A stretch of DNA of 64,000 bases from Myxococcales bacterium (lineage in GTDB: Bacteria; Myxococcota_A; Polyangia; Palsa-1104), in contig PNAM01000113.1 in NCBI GenBank assembly GCA_003170275.1, positions 52,591-116,590 of the forward strand, read 5' to 3'. The position numbers and the translations under genes were made by a program. The notes under the pieces were generated by a model. The model made no database searches, was not told where the DNA came from, and worked only from the letters and a program-made list of their open reading frames with translations. The first letter of the stretch is position 1. The number at the start of each line of letters is the position of its first letter. Shown here in pieces: positions 26,425-35,473 of the stretch.

Positions 26425-27053
26425 GCGTGCTCCAGACCGGGCTGCAGGTCGCGCAGCTTCTTTTGCATCTGGGCGCGCGCCTTGTGCAACTGCGACTTGG
26501 AGGTGCCCACGCGGCAGCCGAGGATCACCGCGATCTCGTCATGCTGTAGCCCCTCGACGTCGTGCAGCACCAACACCGCGCGATAGCCCGCCGGCAGCTC
26601 GCCGAGCGCCTCGTTGAGCCGCGCGCGCAGGCGCGGGTCGCAGAAGTCCGGCTCGCCCTGCCCAGGCGGCGACGGCAGCTGCAGCAGCTCCTCTTCGGAC
26701 ACGTTGCGCCGCGCGCGATTCTGGCTGCGCGTGGCGTGCGAGAGCGCCGCGTTCACCGCCAGCCGGTACATCCAGGTCGAGAGCTGCGAGTCGCCGCGAA
26801 ACTTCTCGAGCCCGCGGAACGCGCGCAGGAACACGTCCTGGGTCAGCTCCTCGGCGTCCTGCGCACCGACGATGCGCGCGATCAGCGCGAACACCCGCCG
26901 CCGGTAGCGCTCGTACAGCTCGTGCATCGCCGGGCGCTCGCCGCGGCGACACGCCGCCACCAGCGTGGCCTCGTCGATAGTCGAGGAAGTGCCCGGAGTT
27001 ACGGCCTTCTCTCGCGCCGGCATCCCGGCCGTCATGCTGAGCGGCTTGGTCAT
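26421..27053 (-). CDS. ECF RNA polymerase sigma factor
   Basis: Sigma2 region: LYERYRRRVFALIARIVGAQDAEELTQDVFLRAFRGLEKFRGDSQLSTWMYRLAVNAALSH. Sigma4 region: LGELPAGYRAVLVLHDVEGLQHDEIAVILGCRVGTSKSQLHKARAQM. About 210 residues from ATG 27053; GTG 27077 and later ATGs are possible starts. It is first in a sigma / anti-sigma / DUF4097 operon and is likely autoregulated. A GTGAG-CTT-CTCAC dyad sits at 27065-27077. Confidence 0.93.
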   Translation of the reverse strand: MTKPLSMTAGMPAREKAVTPGTSSTIDEATLVAACRRGERPAMHELYERYRRRVFALIARIVGAQDAEELTQDVFLRAFRGLEKFRGDSQLSTWMYRLAVNAALSHATRSQNRARRNVSEEELLQLPSPPGQGEPDFCDPRLRARLNEALGELPAGYRAVLVLHDVEGLQHDEIAVILGCRVGTSKSQLHKARAQMQKKLRDLQPGLEHA

Positions 27054-27172
27054 CGCTTGCGTGGGTGAGAAGCTCACTCTCCTTGTGACCCGCCCCGCCC
27101 CCGGGGGGTTGCTCAGCCTTATAGAATGATCTCGCGCGACTGGCTAGCGACTTGGGCTAAGGTCTTCCGCGC

Positions 27173-30100
27173 ATGCGGCTGGTGGTGCTCGCCTGTTTCT
27201 TCCTCTCCGGGGCCTCGGGCCTGGTGTTCGAGGAGGTATGGACGCGCGAGCTGACGCTGGTGTTCGGCTCGACAACGCTGGCGCTCTCGACGGTGCTGTC
27301 GGTGTTCATGGGCGGGCTCGCGCTCGGCAGCCGGCTGGGCGGGCGGTTCGCCGACAAGATCGCCGATCGCCTGGGCGCGTACGCGCTGGCCGAAGCGGGC
27401 GTCGGGCTGTACGCCCTCGGCGTGCCGATCCTCCTGCGCGCGTACCCGGCGCTCAACGCCGCGCTCTATCGGGTGCTCGGCTCCAACGCGGTGGGCCTGT
27501 CGCTCGGCCGCTTCGTCGCCGCGTCGCTGCTCTTGCTCGTTCCCACCACGCTCATGGGCGCCACCCTGCCGATCCTGTCGCGCCACTTCGTCGGCAAGGA
27601 TCAAAAGACCTCGAGCATCGGCACCACCGTCGGCACGCTCTACGCGATCAACACCTTCGGCGCGGTGGTCGGCACCTTCGTCGGCGGCTTCTACCTGTTG
27701 CCCGACGCCGGCGTGCTCGCCACCAACTACACCGCCGCCGCGACCAACCTGTCGCTCGCGCTGCTGGTGCTGCTGGTGCGGCGCCGCGCGCAACGTCCGC
27801 CCGTCGAGAGCTCGCTGCCCGACGTGCGTCCGGTGGTCGAGCCGCCGGTCGATCCGTCGCCGTTCGTCGCCACCGAAGCGCAGCGCCGGCTCGCGCTGTA
27901 CGCGTTCGCGATCTCGGGCGCGGTGGCGATGGTCTACCAGGTGCTGTGGACCCGCTCCCTGGCGATCGTCATCGGCTCGTCGGTGTACTCGTTCACGCTG
28001 ATCCTGCTGGCGTTCCTGATCGGGCTGGGCGCGGGCGCGGCCTTGATCGCACGCGTGGCCAGTCGCTCGCGCCATCCGCTCGAGTGGCTGGCCGGCGTGC
28101 ACCTGGGCGTCGCGGCGATGATCCTGGTCTCGTACGTGGTCATGGACAAGCTGCCCGCGGCGTTCCTGGCGCTCTTGCGTGGCAATGCCATGAGCGTCGA
28201 CGGGATCATCTTCTGCCAGTTCCTGCTCGCCGCGCTGGCGGTGCTGCCCGCCACGTTGTGCATGGGCGGCGTGCTGCCGCTGACGATCCGCATCTACGCG
28301 TCGGGCGCCGATCGGGTGGGTCGCGACGTGGGCACCGCCTACTCGGTCAACACGCTGGGCGCGATCCTCGGCTCGTTCGCCGCCGGGTTCGTCGTGCTGC
28401 CGGTGCTCGGGCTGCAGCGCGGGCTCGGCATGGGCGCGCTGGTCACCGTCGGGCTGGCCTCGGCGCTCCTGCTCGCCGGCCGGCGCAGCGCGCGTCGCGT
28501 GGGCCTGGCCGTCGCGTTTCCGGTGCTGGCGGTGCTGGCGACGATGTTGGTGCCACGCTGGAGCCTGACCCATTTTTCCGCCGGCCTGTTCCGCGTCTCG
28601 ATCGCCAAGGAGATCATCGAGTCGCAGAAGTGGGCGCTGCCGACGCTCGAGTACTACCACGACGGGATCGCCACCACGGTCAGCGTCGAGCGCTGGGGCA
28701 AGACCGTCGCGCTCAAGAACAACGGCAAGGTCGACGCCTCGAACGGCGACGACATGGCCACGCAGATCATGGTCGGCCTGATGCCGTTCGTCTTCCATCC
28801 CACCGCGCTGCACAAGCCGCCCCGCGCCGCCGTGATCGGCTACGGCTCGGGCGTGACCATCGGCGCGGTGACCCAGTTTCCCATCGCGCACGCCGACGTG
28901 GTCGAGCTCGAGCCGGCGGTGGTCGAGGCCGGCACGCGCTTCTTTGGGCCGTACAACCATCATCCAGAAGCGGATCCGCGCGTGCGCATCATCATCGGCG
29001 ACGGGCGCAACTTCCTCACGCAGGCCCCCTCGGAGGACAAGTACGACGTGATCATCAGCGAGCCGTCGAACCCGTGGATCACCGGCGTGTCCAACCTGTT
29101 CACCGTCGACTACTGGCGCATGGCGCGCGGCCGGCTCGCCGACGACGGCGTGTTCTGCCAGTGGGCGCAGCTCTACGAGATGTCGTCGAAGAACATCAAG
29201 ACCATCCTGCGCAGCTTCTCCGAGGTGTTCCCGTACACCTATGTATTCTCCGCCGAGGACCTGAGCTCGGATGTGATCATGGTCGCGTCCAACCATCCGC
29301 TCACGCTCGATCTCGCGCAGCTGCGCAAGAACTTCGCCGACCCGACGTTGAACAAGGAGCTCAAGCGCGGCGGCATCTCGTCGGCGGAAGACCTGATCGC
29401 GCAGCTCCTCTTGACGCCCGACGAGATTCCCGCGTTCACCGCAGGATCGCCCATCAACACCGACGACAACGCGCTGATCGAGTTCAACGCGCCGCGCGAC
29501 CTGTTGGGCTCGACGCGCACCGCCGATCCGTACCTCGCGCGCGTGTACGCCAACGAATGGCCGTACGGGCGCTTCGATCGCTACCTGGTGCTGGGCGCGG
29601 GCGCGCAGCGCGGCGACGACGAGCTCAAACTGGCGCGCTCGCTCCTGGCGCACGGCAAGCGTTCCGCCGCGGAGCGTTTTCTGCGCGCCGCAAAACGCCA
29701 CGGCGCGCCGCCCGGCACGCCGATCGAGCGGCTGGTCAACGCGCTCGGCGAACGCAACGTCGAGGACCGCGAGATCCCGCTGACCAACGGCGATCCGGCG
29801 CTCGAGGACTCGGGCATGTCCACGCTCGAGCCGCCGCGCCTGCCCAAGGGCGTGGCCGAGACCGAGCGCCCGCGCATCGAGAAGGACTACGCGAAGGTCG
29901 CCAAGGCCGTGCACGTGCGCGCCTGGGCCCACGCGCTGATGGCGCTCAAGAGCTGGCCGGAGAAATACGTCGACGAAGGCGGCCCCGATCTCGAGCTGCT
30001 GCTCGGCTACCTGCTCTACAAAGCCGACCTCGCCGACGAAGCGGTCGATCGCCTGAAGCCGCTGACCGAAGAGAAAGGCTTCCTCGAGAAACGCCCGGCG

Positions 30101-30199
30101 CTCCTCTATTACCTCGCGCGCGCGGAATACGGCGCCGCGATCTTCGAGCCCGCCGTGCGCAACATGGAACGCTACCTGTCGTCGCGCAACGCGCCCTGA
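27173..30199 (+). CDS. Membrane-fused spermidine-synthase-like protein with C-terminal TPR-like tail
   Basis: 1008 residues. The first ~460 residues hold about 14 hydrophobic helices (FFLSGASGLVFEEVWTREL opens). The polyamine-synthase-like Rossmann domain at ~530-720 has VIGYGSGVTIGAV, VVELEPAVVEAG, IIIGDGRNFL and IISEPSNPWITGVSNLFT. A helical, TPR-like region ends the protein. Fused proteins of this kind (spermine synthase domain plus MFS-like membrane half) are widespread in Myxococcota and planctomycetes. Their real substrate is mostly unknown. It probably performs an aminopropyl or methyl-type transfer at the membrane. Confidence 0.85.
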   Translation: MRLVVLACFFLSGASGLVFEEVWTRELTLVFGSTTLALSTVLSVFMGGLALGSRLGGRFADKIADRLGAYALAEAGVGLYALGVPILLRAYPALNAALYRVLGSNAVGLSLGRFVAASLLLLVPTTLMGATLPILSRHFVGKDQKTSSIGTTVGTLYAINTFGAVVGTFVGGFYLLPDAGVLATNYTAAATNLSLALLVLLVRRRAQRPPVESSLPDVRPVVEPPVDPSPFVATEAQRRLALYAFAISGAVAMVYQVLWTRSLAIVIGSSVYSFTLILLAFLIGLGAGAALIARVASRSRHPLEWLAGVHLGVAAMILVSYVVMDKLPAAFLALLRGNAMSVDGIIFCQFLLAALAVLPATLCMGGVLPLTIRIYASGADRVGRDVGTAYSVNTLGAILGSFAAGFVVLPVLGLQRGLGMGALVTVGLASALLLAGRRSARRVGLAVAFPVLAVLATMLVPRWSLTHFSAGLFRVSIAKEIIESQKWALPTLEYYHDGIATTVSVERWGKTVALKNNGKVDASNGDDMATQIMVGLMPFVFHPTALHKPPRAAVIGYGSGVTIGAVTQFPIAHADVVELEPAVVEAGTRFFGPYNHHPEADPRVRIIIGDGRNFLTQAPSEDKYDVIISEPSNPWITGVSNLFTVDYWRMARGRLADDGVFCQWAQLYEMSSKNIKTILRSFSEVFPYTYVFSAEDLSSDVIMVASNHPLTLDLAQLRKNFADPTLNKELKRGGISSAEDLIAQLLLTPDEIPAFTAGSPINTDDNALIEFNAPRDLLGSTRTADPYLARVYANEWPYGRFDRYLVLGAGAQRGDDELKLARSLLAHGKRSAAERFLRAAKRHGAPPGTPIERLVNALGERNVEDREIPLTNGDPALEDSGMSTLEPPRLPKGVAETERPRIEKDYAKVAKAVHVRAWAHALMALKSWPEKYVDEGGPDLELLLGYLLYKADLADEAVDRLKPLTEEKGFLEKRPALLYYLARAEYGAAIFEPAVRNMERYLSSRNAP

Positions 30200-30200
30200 T

Positions 30201-30464
30201 TCATCTAGCCGGGCCGGCGCCCATTCTCGTGCGACGCATCATCATGCGGTCCACTGCGGGAAAATCACCGACCTTGCGCCGTTCCGCATCGAGCTGGCCC
30301 TGCAGTTGGTCTCGCTCGGCCTGGAGAACCTTGGTCTGTGCTTCGACCTGAGCCGTGAGCACTCTCCGCTGTTCCTCTGCCTCTGCTCGCAGCCGCGCCT
30401 GTTCAACGCCACGATTGCAAGCTCCGATCAGGACCACCAACGTGAGCGAGAGAAACAGCCGCAT
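30201..30464 (-). CDS. Small coiled-coil lipoprotein
   Basis: 87 residues. The lipobox LIGAC at ~12-16 is followed by a helical coiled coil (ARLRAEAEEQRRVLTAQVEAQ). It ends one base from the stop of the convergent membrane protein. It may anchor to the outer membrane in the manner of Lpp-like spacers; this is inference from shape only. Confidence 0.7.
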   Translation of the reverse strand: MRLFLSLTLVVLIGACNRGVEQARLRAEAEEQRRVLTAQVEAQTKVLQAERDQLQGQLDAERRKVGDFPAVDRMMMRRTRMGAGPAR

Positions 30465-30522
30465 CTAGACAAAGGATCCACGCGCCCCCGCGAAAACGCA
30501 ACCGACACCGCGCGCTGCGGAG

Positions 30523-31008
30523 TCAGGAGTGGAAGAAGCGGGACAGCACCGGCGCCATGTTGTCGACGGTGTCGGCGTCCCACGCGCCGCCGTCGATCTT
30601 CTTGCCGGTGGGTTTGCCGCCGGTGTCGAGCTGGAAGAACACCGGGATGGCCGGCGCCGCGATGCCCGCGCCGGCGAGTTGCGCGTCCCATGCGTCGGAG
30701 TCGAGCTTGATGATGTACGTGCCCTTGAACGCGTCGATCATCTTCGGGTTGTCGAGCGAGTGTTTGAGCGTGTTGCACGGCCCGCACCAGGTGGCGGAGA
30801 CGTAGGCGAACGGCTTCAGGTGCTGCGCCGCCGCCTTGCCGGCTTCGCCGACCAACAGTGCCTTCAGCTCGCCCTGGGCCGGCTTGAGCTCGTTGAGCGC
30901 GACGGCAGGCACGACGACCGGCGCGGGAGCGGAGCCGCTCGCGCCCGGCGGTGGCTCCGACTTCACGCACCCACCGGCGAGCACCAGGACCAGGGCGAGC
31001 CGCAGCAT
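30523..31008 (-). CDS. Thioredoxin-fold lipoprotein
   Basis: 161 residues. Lipobox LAGGC (Cys14), a Pro/Ala linker, then a thioredoxin domain with active site WCGPC (Cys75, Cys78) in YVSATWCGPCNTL and the cis-Pro region AIPVFFQLDTGG. It should be a periplasmic thiol-disulfide reductant or isomerase. The start shares a base with the tpx stop (TAATG), so it is co-translated with thiol peroxidase. Tpx is usually cytoplasmic, so a direct electron-donor role would need different topology. Confidence 0.88.
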   Translation of the reverse strand: MLRLALVLVLAGGCVKSEPPPGASGSAPAPVVVPAVALNELKPAQGELKALLVGEAGKAAAQHLKPFAYVSATWCGPCNTLKHSLDNPKMIDAFKGTYIIKLDSDAWDAQLAGAGIAAPAIPVFFQLDTGGKPTGKKIDGGAWDADTVDNMAPVLSRFFHS

Positions 31009-31523
31009 TACTTCAGCAGCGCCTTGGCGGCGTTGATCGCGGCGTCGTAGTTCGGCTCGGTGCCGACCACCGGCACGTACTCGACGTGCTTGACGGTGTC
31101 GTCCTTGTCGAGCACGAACACCGCGCGAACCAGCAGGCGGCGCCCCGGCTCGAGCACGCCGTAGTTCTCGCCGAACTGCGCGCTGCGATGATCGGACGCC
31201 GTGCGTACGGCGGTGATCCCGGCCGCGCCGCACCAGCGCTTCTGCGCGAACGGCAGATCCATCGAAACGGTGAGGATGTCGACGCCCGGGATCTTGGCGG
31301 CCTCGGTGTTGAAGCGGCGGGTCTCGGTGTCGCATACGCCGGTGTCGAGCGACGGCAGCGCGCTCAAGATGCGCACCTTGCCGGTGGTGTCCTTGAGCGT
31401 GATCGGCTTCATGTCGTTGCCGATCAGCGTGAAGTCGGGGGCCTTCTGGCCGACCTTGACCTCGTTGCCGGCCAGCTCGACTTCCTTGTCGCCCCACTTG
31501 ATGTTGGTCTTGCGCGTGGTCAT
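31008..31523 (-). CDS. tpx: Thiol peroxidase (atypical 2-Cys peroxiredoxin)
   Basis: 171 residues. The start is supported by AAGGAG a few bases upstream. The peroxidatic cysteine is Cys64 in LPSLDTGVCDTE and the resolving cysteine is Cys98 in FAQKRWCGAAG. It reduces H2O2 and alkyl hydroperoxides using thioredoxin. It overlaps both neighbours (ATGA with the upstream gene, TAATG with the thioredoxin-fold gene). Confidence 0.95.
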   Translation of the reverse strand: MTTRKTNIKWGDKEVELAGNEVKVGQKAPDFTLIGNDMKPITLKDTTGKVRILSALPSLDTGVCDTETRRFNTEAAKIPGVDILTVSMDLPFAQKRWCGAAGITAVRTASDHRSAQFGENYGVLEPGRRLLVRAVFVLDKDDTVKHVEYVPVVGTEPNYDAAINAAKALLK

Positions 31524-32599
31524 GGATTCTCCTTGGGTGATTTCAGACGCTCCCGATCGATCAGCTTTTCGTAGAGCCGGCGCACGAACGGATTGGCGGC
31601 CGACTCGAGGTCGTGGTTCTCGGTCATCGCCGCCGCGCTGGTCAACAGGCGCGCGTCGTCGAGGCGACCGCGCAGCGCGACCAGGAGCGCAGTCTCGCGC
31701 AGCCGCTCCGCGAGCTGCTCGCGGTAGGCCGGCGTGAGCGCCTGATCGGCGGCGCGCGCGATCGCGCGGTCGAGCTGCTCGGAGCGCGCCATCGGGTCGA
31801 CCAGCAGCTTGCTGGTGGTGATTTCCCCGATCTCGAGATCGAGCGTCTCGAGCGATTCCTTGGGCGGGATCCAGGTGGACACCTCGACCAGCGCGTGCAG
31901 GCCGGCCACCTTGGCCTGCGCCTCGTCGAGGGACAGCAGCGGCGCGAGCTCGAGCGCCGGATGCCGTTCGGGCCGCTCGGCGGGACCGAGCGACAGTCGC
32001 GCGCCCCCGAACTCGGGCGGCGGCACGCGACCGGCCGCGAGCGTGCGCTGGTAGGCCTGCTCGATCAGCCAGCGGACGTGAGCGGCGGGTGCTTCGGCCA
32101 CCACCAGGCGCGTGTCGTCGACCACCTTGCGCACGTGCTGGCGCCATTCCTTCTTGCCCACCGTGCCGACGCTGAAGCCGATCAGGCCGCGGGTCTCGGA
32201 GAGCTCGGACTGGAACACGTCGAACGCGCCGCCTGAACCGGCGCGCACCAGCCACACGATGCGCTCGCCGCGCCCGTCGATCATCGACAGCAGCGACGGC
32301 GGCTCGGCCTCGCCGGCATACGGGCCATGCACTCGGAACTCGCGCTTGCCGGGCGCCGGCACCTTGGCGCCGCGCGTGCGCAACAGGTGCAGCCCACGAC
32401 GCGCGGGCTTGGCCAGCGACTTGTCGGCCGCTTCGGCCAGCCGGGTCAGGCGTCCGGCATCGCCGCGCGCCACCAGCACCGCGACCAGCCGCTCGACCTC
32501 GACCGCCGACAGCGCCGACGGCAGGAGGTCCACGCCTCCCTCGACGAACGCGCGCGCCGGCGAGGGCAGCGCGGCGACATCCTGCTCTTCGGCTGCCAC
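31520..32599 (-). CDS. Hypothetical protein (359 aa) upstream of tpx
   Basis: A GTG start at 32599 is chosen; a longer open frame upstream lies inside the neighbouring gene. The front is helical (VERLVAVLVARGDAGRLTRLAEAADKSL). A middle alpha/beta part contains SLLSMIDGRGERIVWLVRAG and FDVFQSELSETRGLIGFSVG. The helical C-terminus has LTPAYREQLAERLRETALLVALRG. I recognise no family. There is no signal peptide. Tight overlap with tpx suggests a link with oxidative stress or protein handling, unproven. Confidence 0.7.
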   Translation of the reverse strand: MAAEEQDVAALPSPARAFVEGGVDLLPSALSAVEVERLVAVLVARGDAGRLTRLAEAADKSLAKPARRGLHLLRTRGAKVPAPGKREFRVHGPYAGEAEPPSLLSMIDGRGERIVWLVRAGSGGAFDVFQSELSETRGLIGFSVGTVGKKEWRQHVRKVVDDTRLVVAEAPAAHVRWLIEQAYQRTLAAGRVPPPEFGGARLSLGPAERPERHPALELAPLLSLDEAQAKVAGLHALVEVSTWIPPKESLETLDLEIGEITTSKLLVDPMARSEQLDRAIARAADQALTPAYREQLAERLRETALLVALRGRLDDARLLTSAAAMTENHDLESAANPFVRRLYEKLIDRERLKSPKENP

Positions 32600-32616
32600 G
32601 GCCGGCGCAATATAGG

Positions 32617-33174
32617 TCAGTAGAGGACGTAGCTCAAGCCGAGGGCGACCGAAAACGGCGCGGCCGTTGGCAAATAATCGTAGGTGCCGACGATCGTGAC
32701 CGCCGCCTTGCCGAGCCACACGTCGATGCCCAGGCGCACCCCGCCGGTCCCGAACACCGGCGGCGGCGCGCACACGCCGTTCGACTCGCGCCCCACGCCC
32801 TGACGTCCGACGCCGCCGTGCAGCTCGAGGAACGGCGCCAACCACGACGACGACTTGCCGTTGGCGAAGTCCACCCGCAGGCCGCCGGTCCCGATCACCG
32901 CGTTGGGGCGGCGATCGCGGCCGCAGGCGGTGTACTCCTCGCCCGCCAAGATCCCCTGCGCCGCCGCGGTCAGCGACAACGGCTTCCACACGCGCACGCC
33001 GAGCTCGAGCGTGGTCGCGAACATGGTCACCGCGCCGCCCGCATCGCTGGCGCCGCCCACGCCCTCGGTCAGCGCCGCGCGCAGCCGCCAGCGCGGCGGA
33101 TCGGGCGGCGGCGCGAGCCCCTGCGCCGACGCTCGAAGCGAGAGCAGCATCAACCAGGCCGCGAGCAGGCGCAC
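32617..33174 (-). CDS. Small outer-membrane beta-barrel protein
   Basis: 185 residues from GTG 33174, which gives a clean signal peptide (WLMLLSLRASA); ATG 33213 would add 13 residues before it. The mature protein alternates amphipathic strands (TTLELGVRVWKPLSLTAAAQG, GTGGVRLGIDVWLGKAAVTIVGTYDYL) and ends in Tyr. This pattern is typical of outer-membrane barrels inserted by BamA. The function is unknown. Confidence 0.65.
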   Translation of the reverse strand: MRLLAAWLMLLSLRASAQGLAPPPDPPRWRLRAALTEGVGGASDAGGAVTMFATTLELGVRVWKPLSLTAAAQGILAGEEYTACGRDRRPNAVIGTGGLRVDFANGKSSSWLAPFLELHGGVGRQGVGRESNGVCAPPPVFGTGGVRLGIDVWLGKAAVTIVGTYDYLPTAAPFSVALGLSYVLY

Positions 33175-33257
33175 CCCGCTAACGTCGCCCCGCTCGAGAC
33201 GCTCGTCAAGCATACGGAACGTGAACCGGCGTGGCGAGCGTGGTATCTCATGACCAG

Positions 33258-35471
33258 ATGCAGGCCCCGCGCCCCGATCGGCCGTTCCGGCACGCGCTCG
33301 GCATCGCGCTGCGCTCGACGCTCGCAGGCGCGATCGTGGCTGCGCTGATGGACGTGGCGATCTCGAGCTCGCGCGCCTCCGGAGCGATCCCGGGACTGGC
33401 GATGGCGCGCGCGCTCGAGGCGATGATCGGGCTGTACGGCGCGCTTGGCCTGTTGTTGGGCCTCGCCGCAGGCGTCGTCGCGGGCGGAATCTCCGCCACG
33501 CTTCCGGCCGGCGCGCTGCGTACGTGGCGCGCGGGACTGCGCGACGAGGCGAACGATCACGCGCAGGCGGCCGGCATCCTCGCCGCGGCCGGCGCGCTCG
33601 GCCTCGAGTGCATCCTGGTGCTGTTCTACGCGCTGGCGATCGGCCAGGAGATGTCCAACAAGCGCAACGGCGCGCTCACCACCGCCATGGTCGCCGGCGC
33701 GTGCGTGCCGCTGGTGGCGCTCGCCTGGTTCCCGATCTACCGCGCGTGCCGTGTGCTGGTGCGCGTGCTGCCGAAGCCGCGCGCGCTGGTGGTGCTGGCC
33801 GCGCTGGCGGCGCTGGTGCTGCTCGGGCTCACGCTGGCGCTGTTCTCGGTCGATTGGCGGATCATCGACTTCGGGCCGGGCGAATCGCTGCTGCTGTTCG
33901 CGATCGCGTCGGCCGCGTTCGCCGCGTTCGCCACGTTCTTCGGGGGCGCGCGCGGCACCCGCCTCCGCCAGCGGCTCTCCCCGGGCAGCCGGCGCTTGAT
34001 CTCGGCGGGCGTGGCCGTCGCGGTGGCGCTGTGCTTGATCGTCACCTGGGTGAGCTTCGGCGACGAGCCGCGCTCGCTCGAGCTGGTCTCGCAGCAGTCG
34101 ATGGGCGCCAAGGTGCTGTTCCGCATTGCGCGCGTGCTGGCCGATCGTGACCACGACGGTTACGCCGGGCGGCTGGGCGGCGGCGACTGCAACGATCACG
34201 ATCCGAAGATCCACCCCGGCGCCGAGGACATCCCGGGCAACCGGATCGACGAGGACTGCGACGGGGTCGACGCGCCGGTGGTGCTCTCGCACCATACCGA
34301 CGAGGCGGTCTCGCAAGCAGCGCAGAAGATGAATTGGAAGGGCAACATCCTGGTGATCACCATCGACACGCTGCGCGCGGATCGGGTGAACGAGCACACC
34401 ATGCCGCGGCTGTCGGCCTTAGCCAAGAGCGCGGTGCGCTTCAGTCGCGCCTACGCGCAGGCGCCCAACACGCCGCGCTCGTTCCCGTCGTTCCTCACCT
34501 CGCGCTACCCGTCGGAGGTGAAGTGGGTGCGCATGAACATGAACTTCCCGCCGATCGCCGACGGGCCGCAGAACACCACCTTCTTCGAGGCGCTGAAGCA
34601 GGCCGGCCTGCGCACCATCGGCGTGTTCTCGCACTTCTACCTCAAGCCCGAGAACGGGATCGCGCGCGGCTTCGATCAGTGGGACGACGAGGGCGCGCTC
34701 ACGCTGCACGACTCGAACACCGACATCGCCGCGCCGCGCATCACCCCGCGCGTGATCGCGCAGCTCACGGCGCTCGGCAAGTCGCACCAACGGTTCGCGT
34801 TGTGGACGCACTACTTCGAGCCGCACAGCCGCTACATGGAGCACGACGAGTTTCCCTCGCACTCGTCCGGCCTCAAGGGGCTCGAGGAGAAATACGACGG
34901 CGAGGTCTCGTTCGTCGACAAGCACCTCGGCCAGGTGCTCGACGCGCTCGACGCCGCCGGCCTGGCCAAGGACACCGTGGTGGTGGTGTTCTCGGATCAT
35001 GGCGAGGCGTTCGGGGAGCACAAGTTCGGCGGCGAGCGCATGTACTTCCACGGGCAGACGCTCTACGACGAGCTGCTGCACGTTCCTTTGATCATCCGTG
35101 TGCCGGGCGTCACGCCGCGCGTCGCCGACGATCCGGTCATGCTGGTCGATCTCGGCCCCACCCTCCTCGATCTGGTCAAGGGCACGCGCCCGCCCAACTT
35201 CCACGGCCGCTCGCTGTTGCCGGCGATCCTCGGCGAGCCGCTCCCCGCCCAGCCGGTCTATGCGGAGCTCTTGCCGACCCCCTCGTGGAATCACCTCTGG
35301 CGGGTTATCATCGAAGGGGACCTGAAGCTGATCCACAAGATCTCGGAGAACACCATCGAGCTCTACGATCTACGGAAGGATCCGACCGAGCAGACCAACC
35401 TGGCGCCGGACGATCCGCGCACGGCGAAGCTGCAGAACACCCTGCGCACCTACCTGCGAGCGGAGCACTAG
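33258..35471 (+). CDS. Membrane sulfatase-superfamily protein with MopE-type metal-binding motif and Thr at the nucleophile position
   Basis: 737 residues from ATG 33258 (GTG 33231 possible). About six N-terminal transmembrane helices are followed by a Ca-binding-like DRDHDGYAG...DCNDHDPKIHPGAEDIPGN...DEDCDGVD motif at ~295-337. An alkaline-phosphatase/sulfatase fold comes next: VITIDTLRADRV, VVFSDHGEAFGEH, LHVPLIIRVPG. The usual CxPSR formylglycine site reads NTPRSFPSFLTSR, putting Thr405 where Cys or Ser would be. The architecture and Thr recall phosphoethanolamine or lipoteichoic-acid-type transferases rather than true sulfatases. It is probably periplasmic and acts on lipids or sugars. 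Confidence 0.8.
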   Translation: MQAPRPDRPFRHALGIALRSTLAGAIVAALMDVAISSSRASGAIPGLAMARALEAMIGLYGALGLLLGLAAGVVAGGISATLPAGALRTWRAGLRDEANDHAQAAGILAAAGALGLECILVLFYALAIGQEMSNKRNGALTTAMVAGACVPLVALAWFPIYRACRVLVRVLPKPRALVVLAALAALVLLGLTLALFSVDWRIIDFGPGESLLLFAIASAAFAAFATFFGGARGTRLRQRLSPGSRRLISAGVAVAVALCLIVTWVSFGDEPRSLELVSQQSMGAKVLFRIARVLADRDHDGYAGRLGGGDCNDHDPKIHPGAEDIPGNRIDEDCDGVDAPVVLSHHTDEAVSQAAQKMNWKGNILVITIDTLRADRVNEHTMPRLSALAKSAVRFSRAYAQAPNTPRSFPSFLTSRYPSEVKWVRMNMNFPPIADGPQNTTFFEALKQAGLRTIGVFSHFYLKPENGIARGFDQWDDEGALTLHDSNTDIAAPRITPRVIAQLTALGKSHQRFALWTHYFEPHSRYMEHDEFPSHSSGLKGLEEKYDGEVSFVDKHLGQVLDALDAAGLAKDTVVVVFSDHGEAFGEHKFGGERMYFHGQTLYDELLHVPLIIRVPGVTPRVADDPVMLVDLGPTLLDLVKGTRPPNFHGRSLLPAILGEPLPAQPVYAELLPTPSWNHLWRVIIEGDLKLIHKISENTIELYDLRKDPTEQTNLAPDDPRTAKLQNTLRTYLRAEH

Positions 35472-35473
35472 AC

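Noticed and set aside
27119..29932. 937-codon open frame antisense to the spermidine-synthase-like gene
   Set aside because: His/Arg/Gln-rich shadow with no motif; the plus frame is strongly family-like.
34150..34280. EF-hand-containing independent gene
   Set aside because: The DxDxDG motif is in frame within the sulfatase-superfamily protein, so it is a domain, not a gene.
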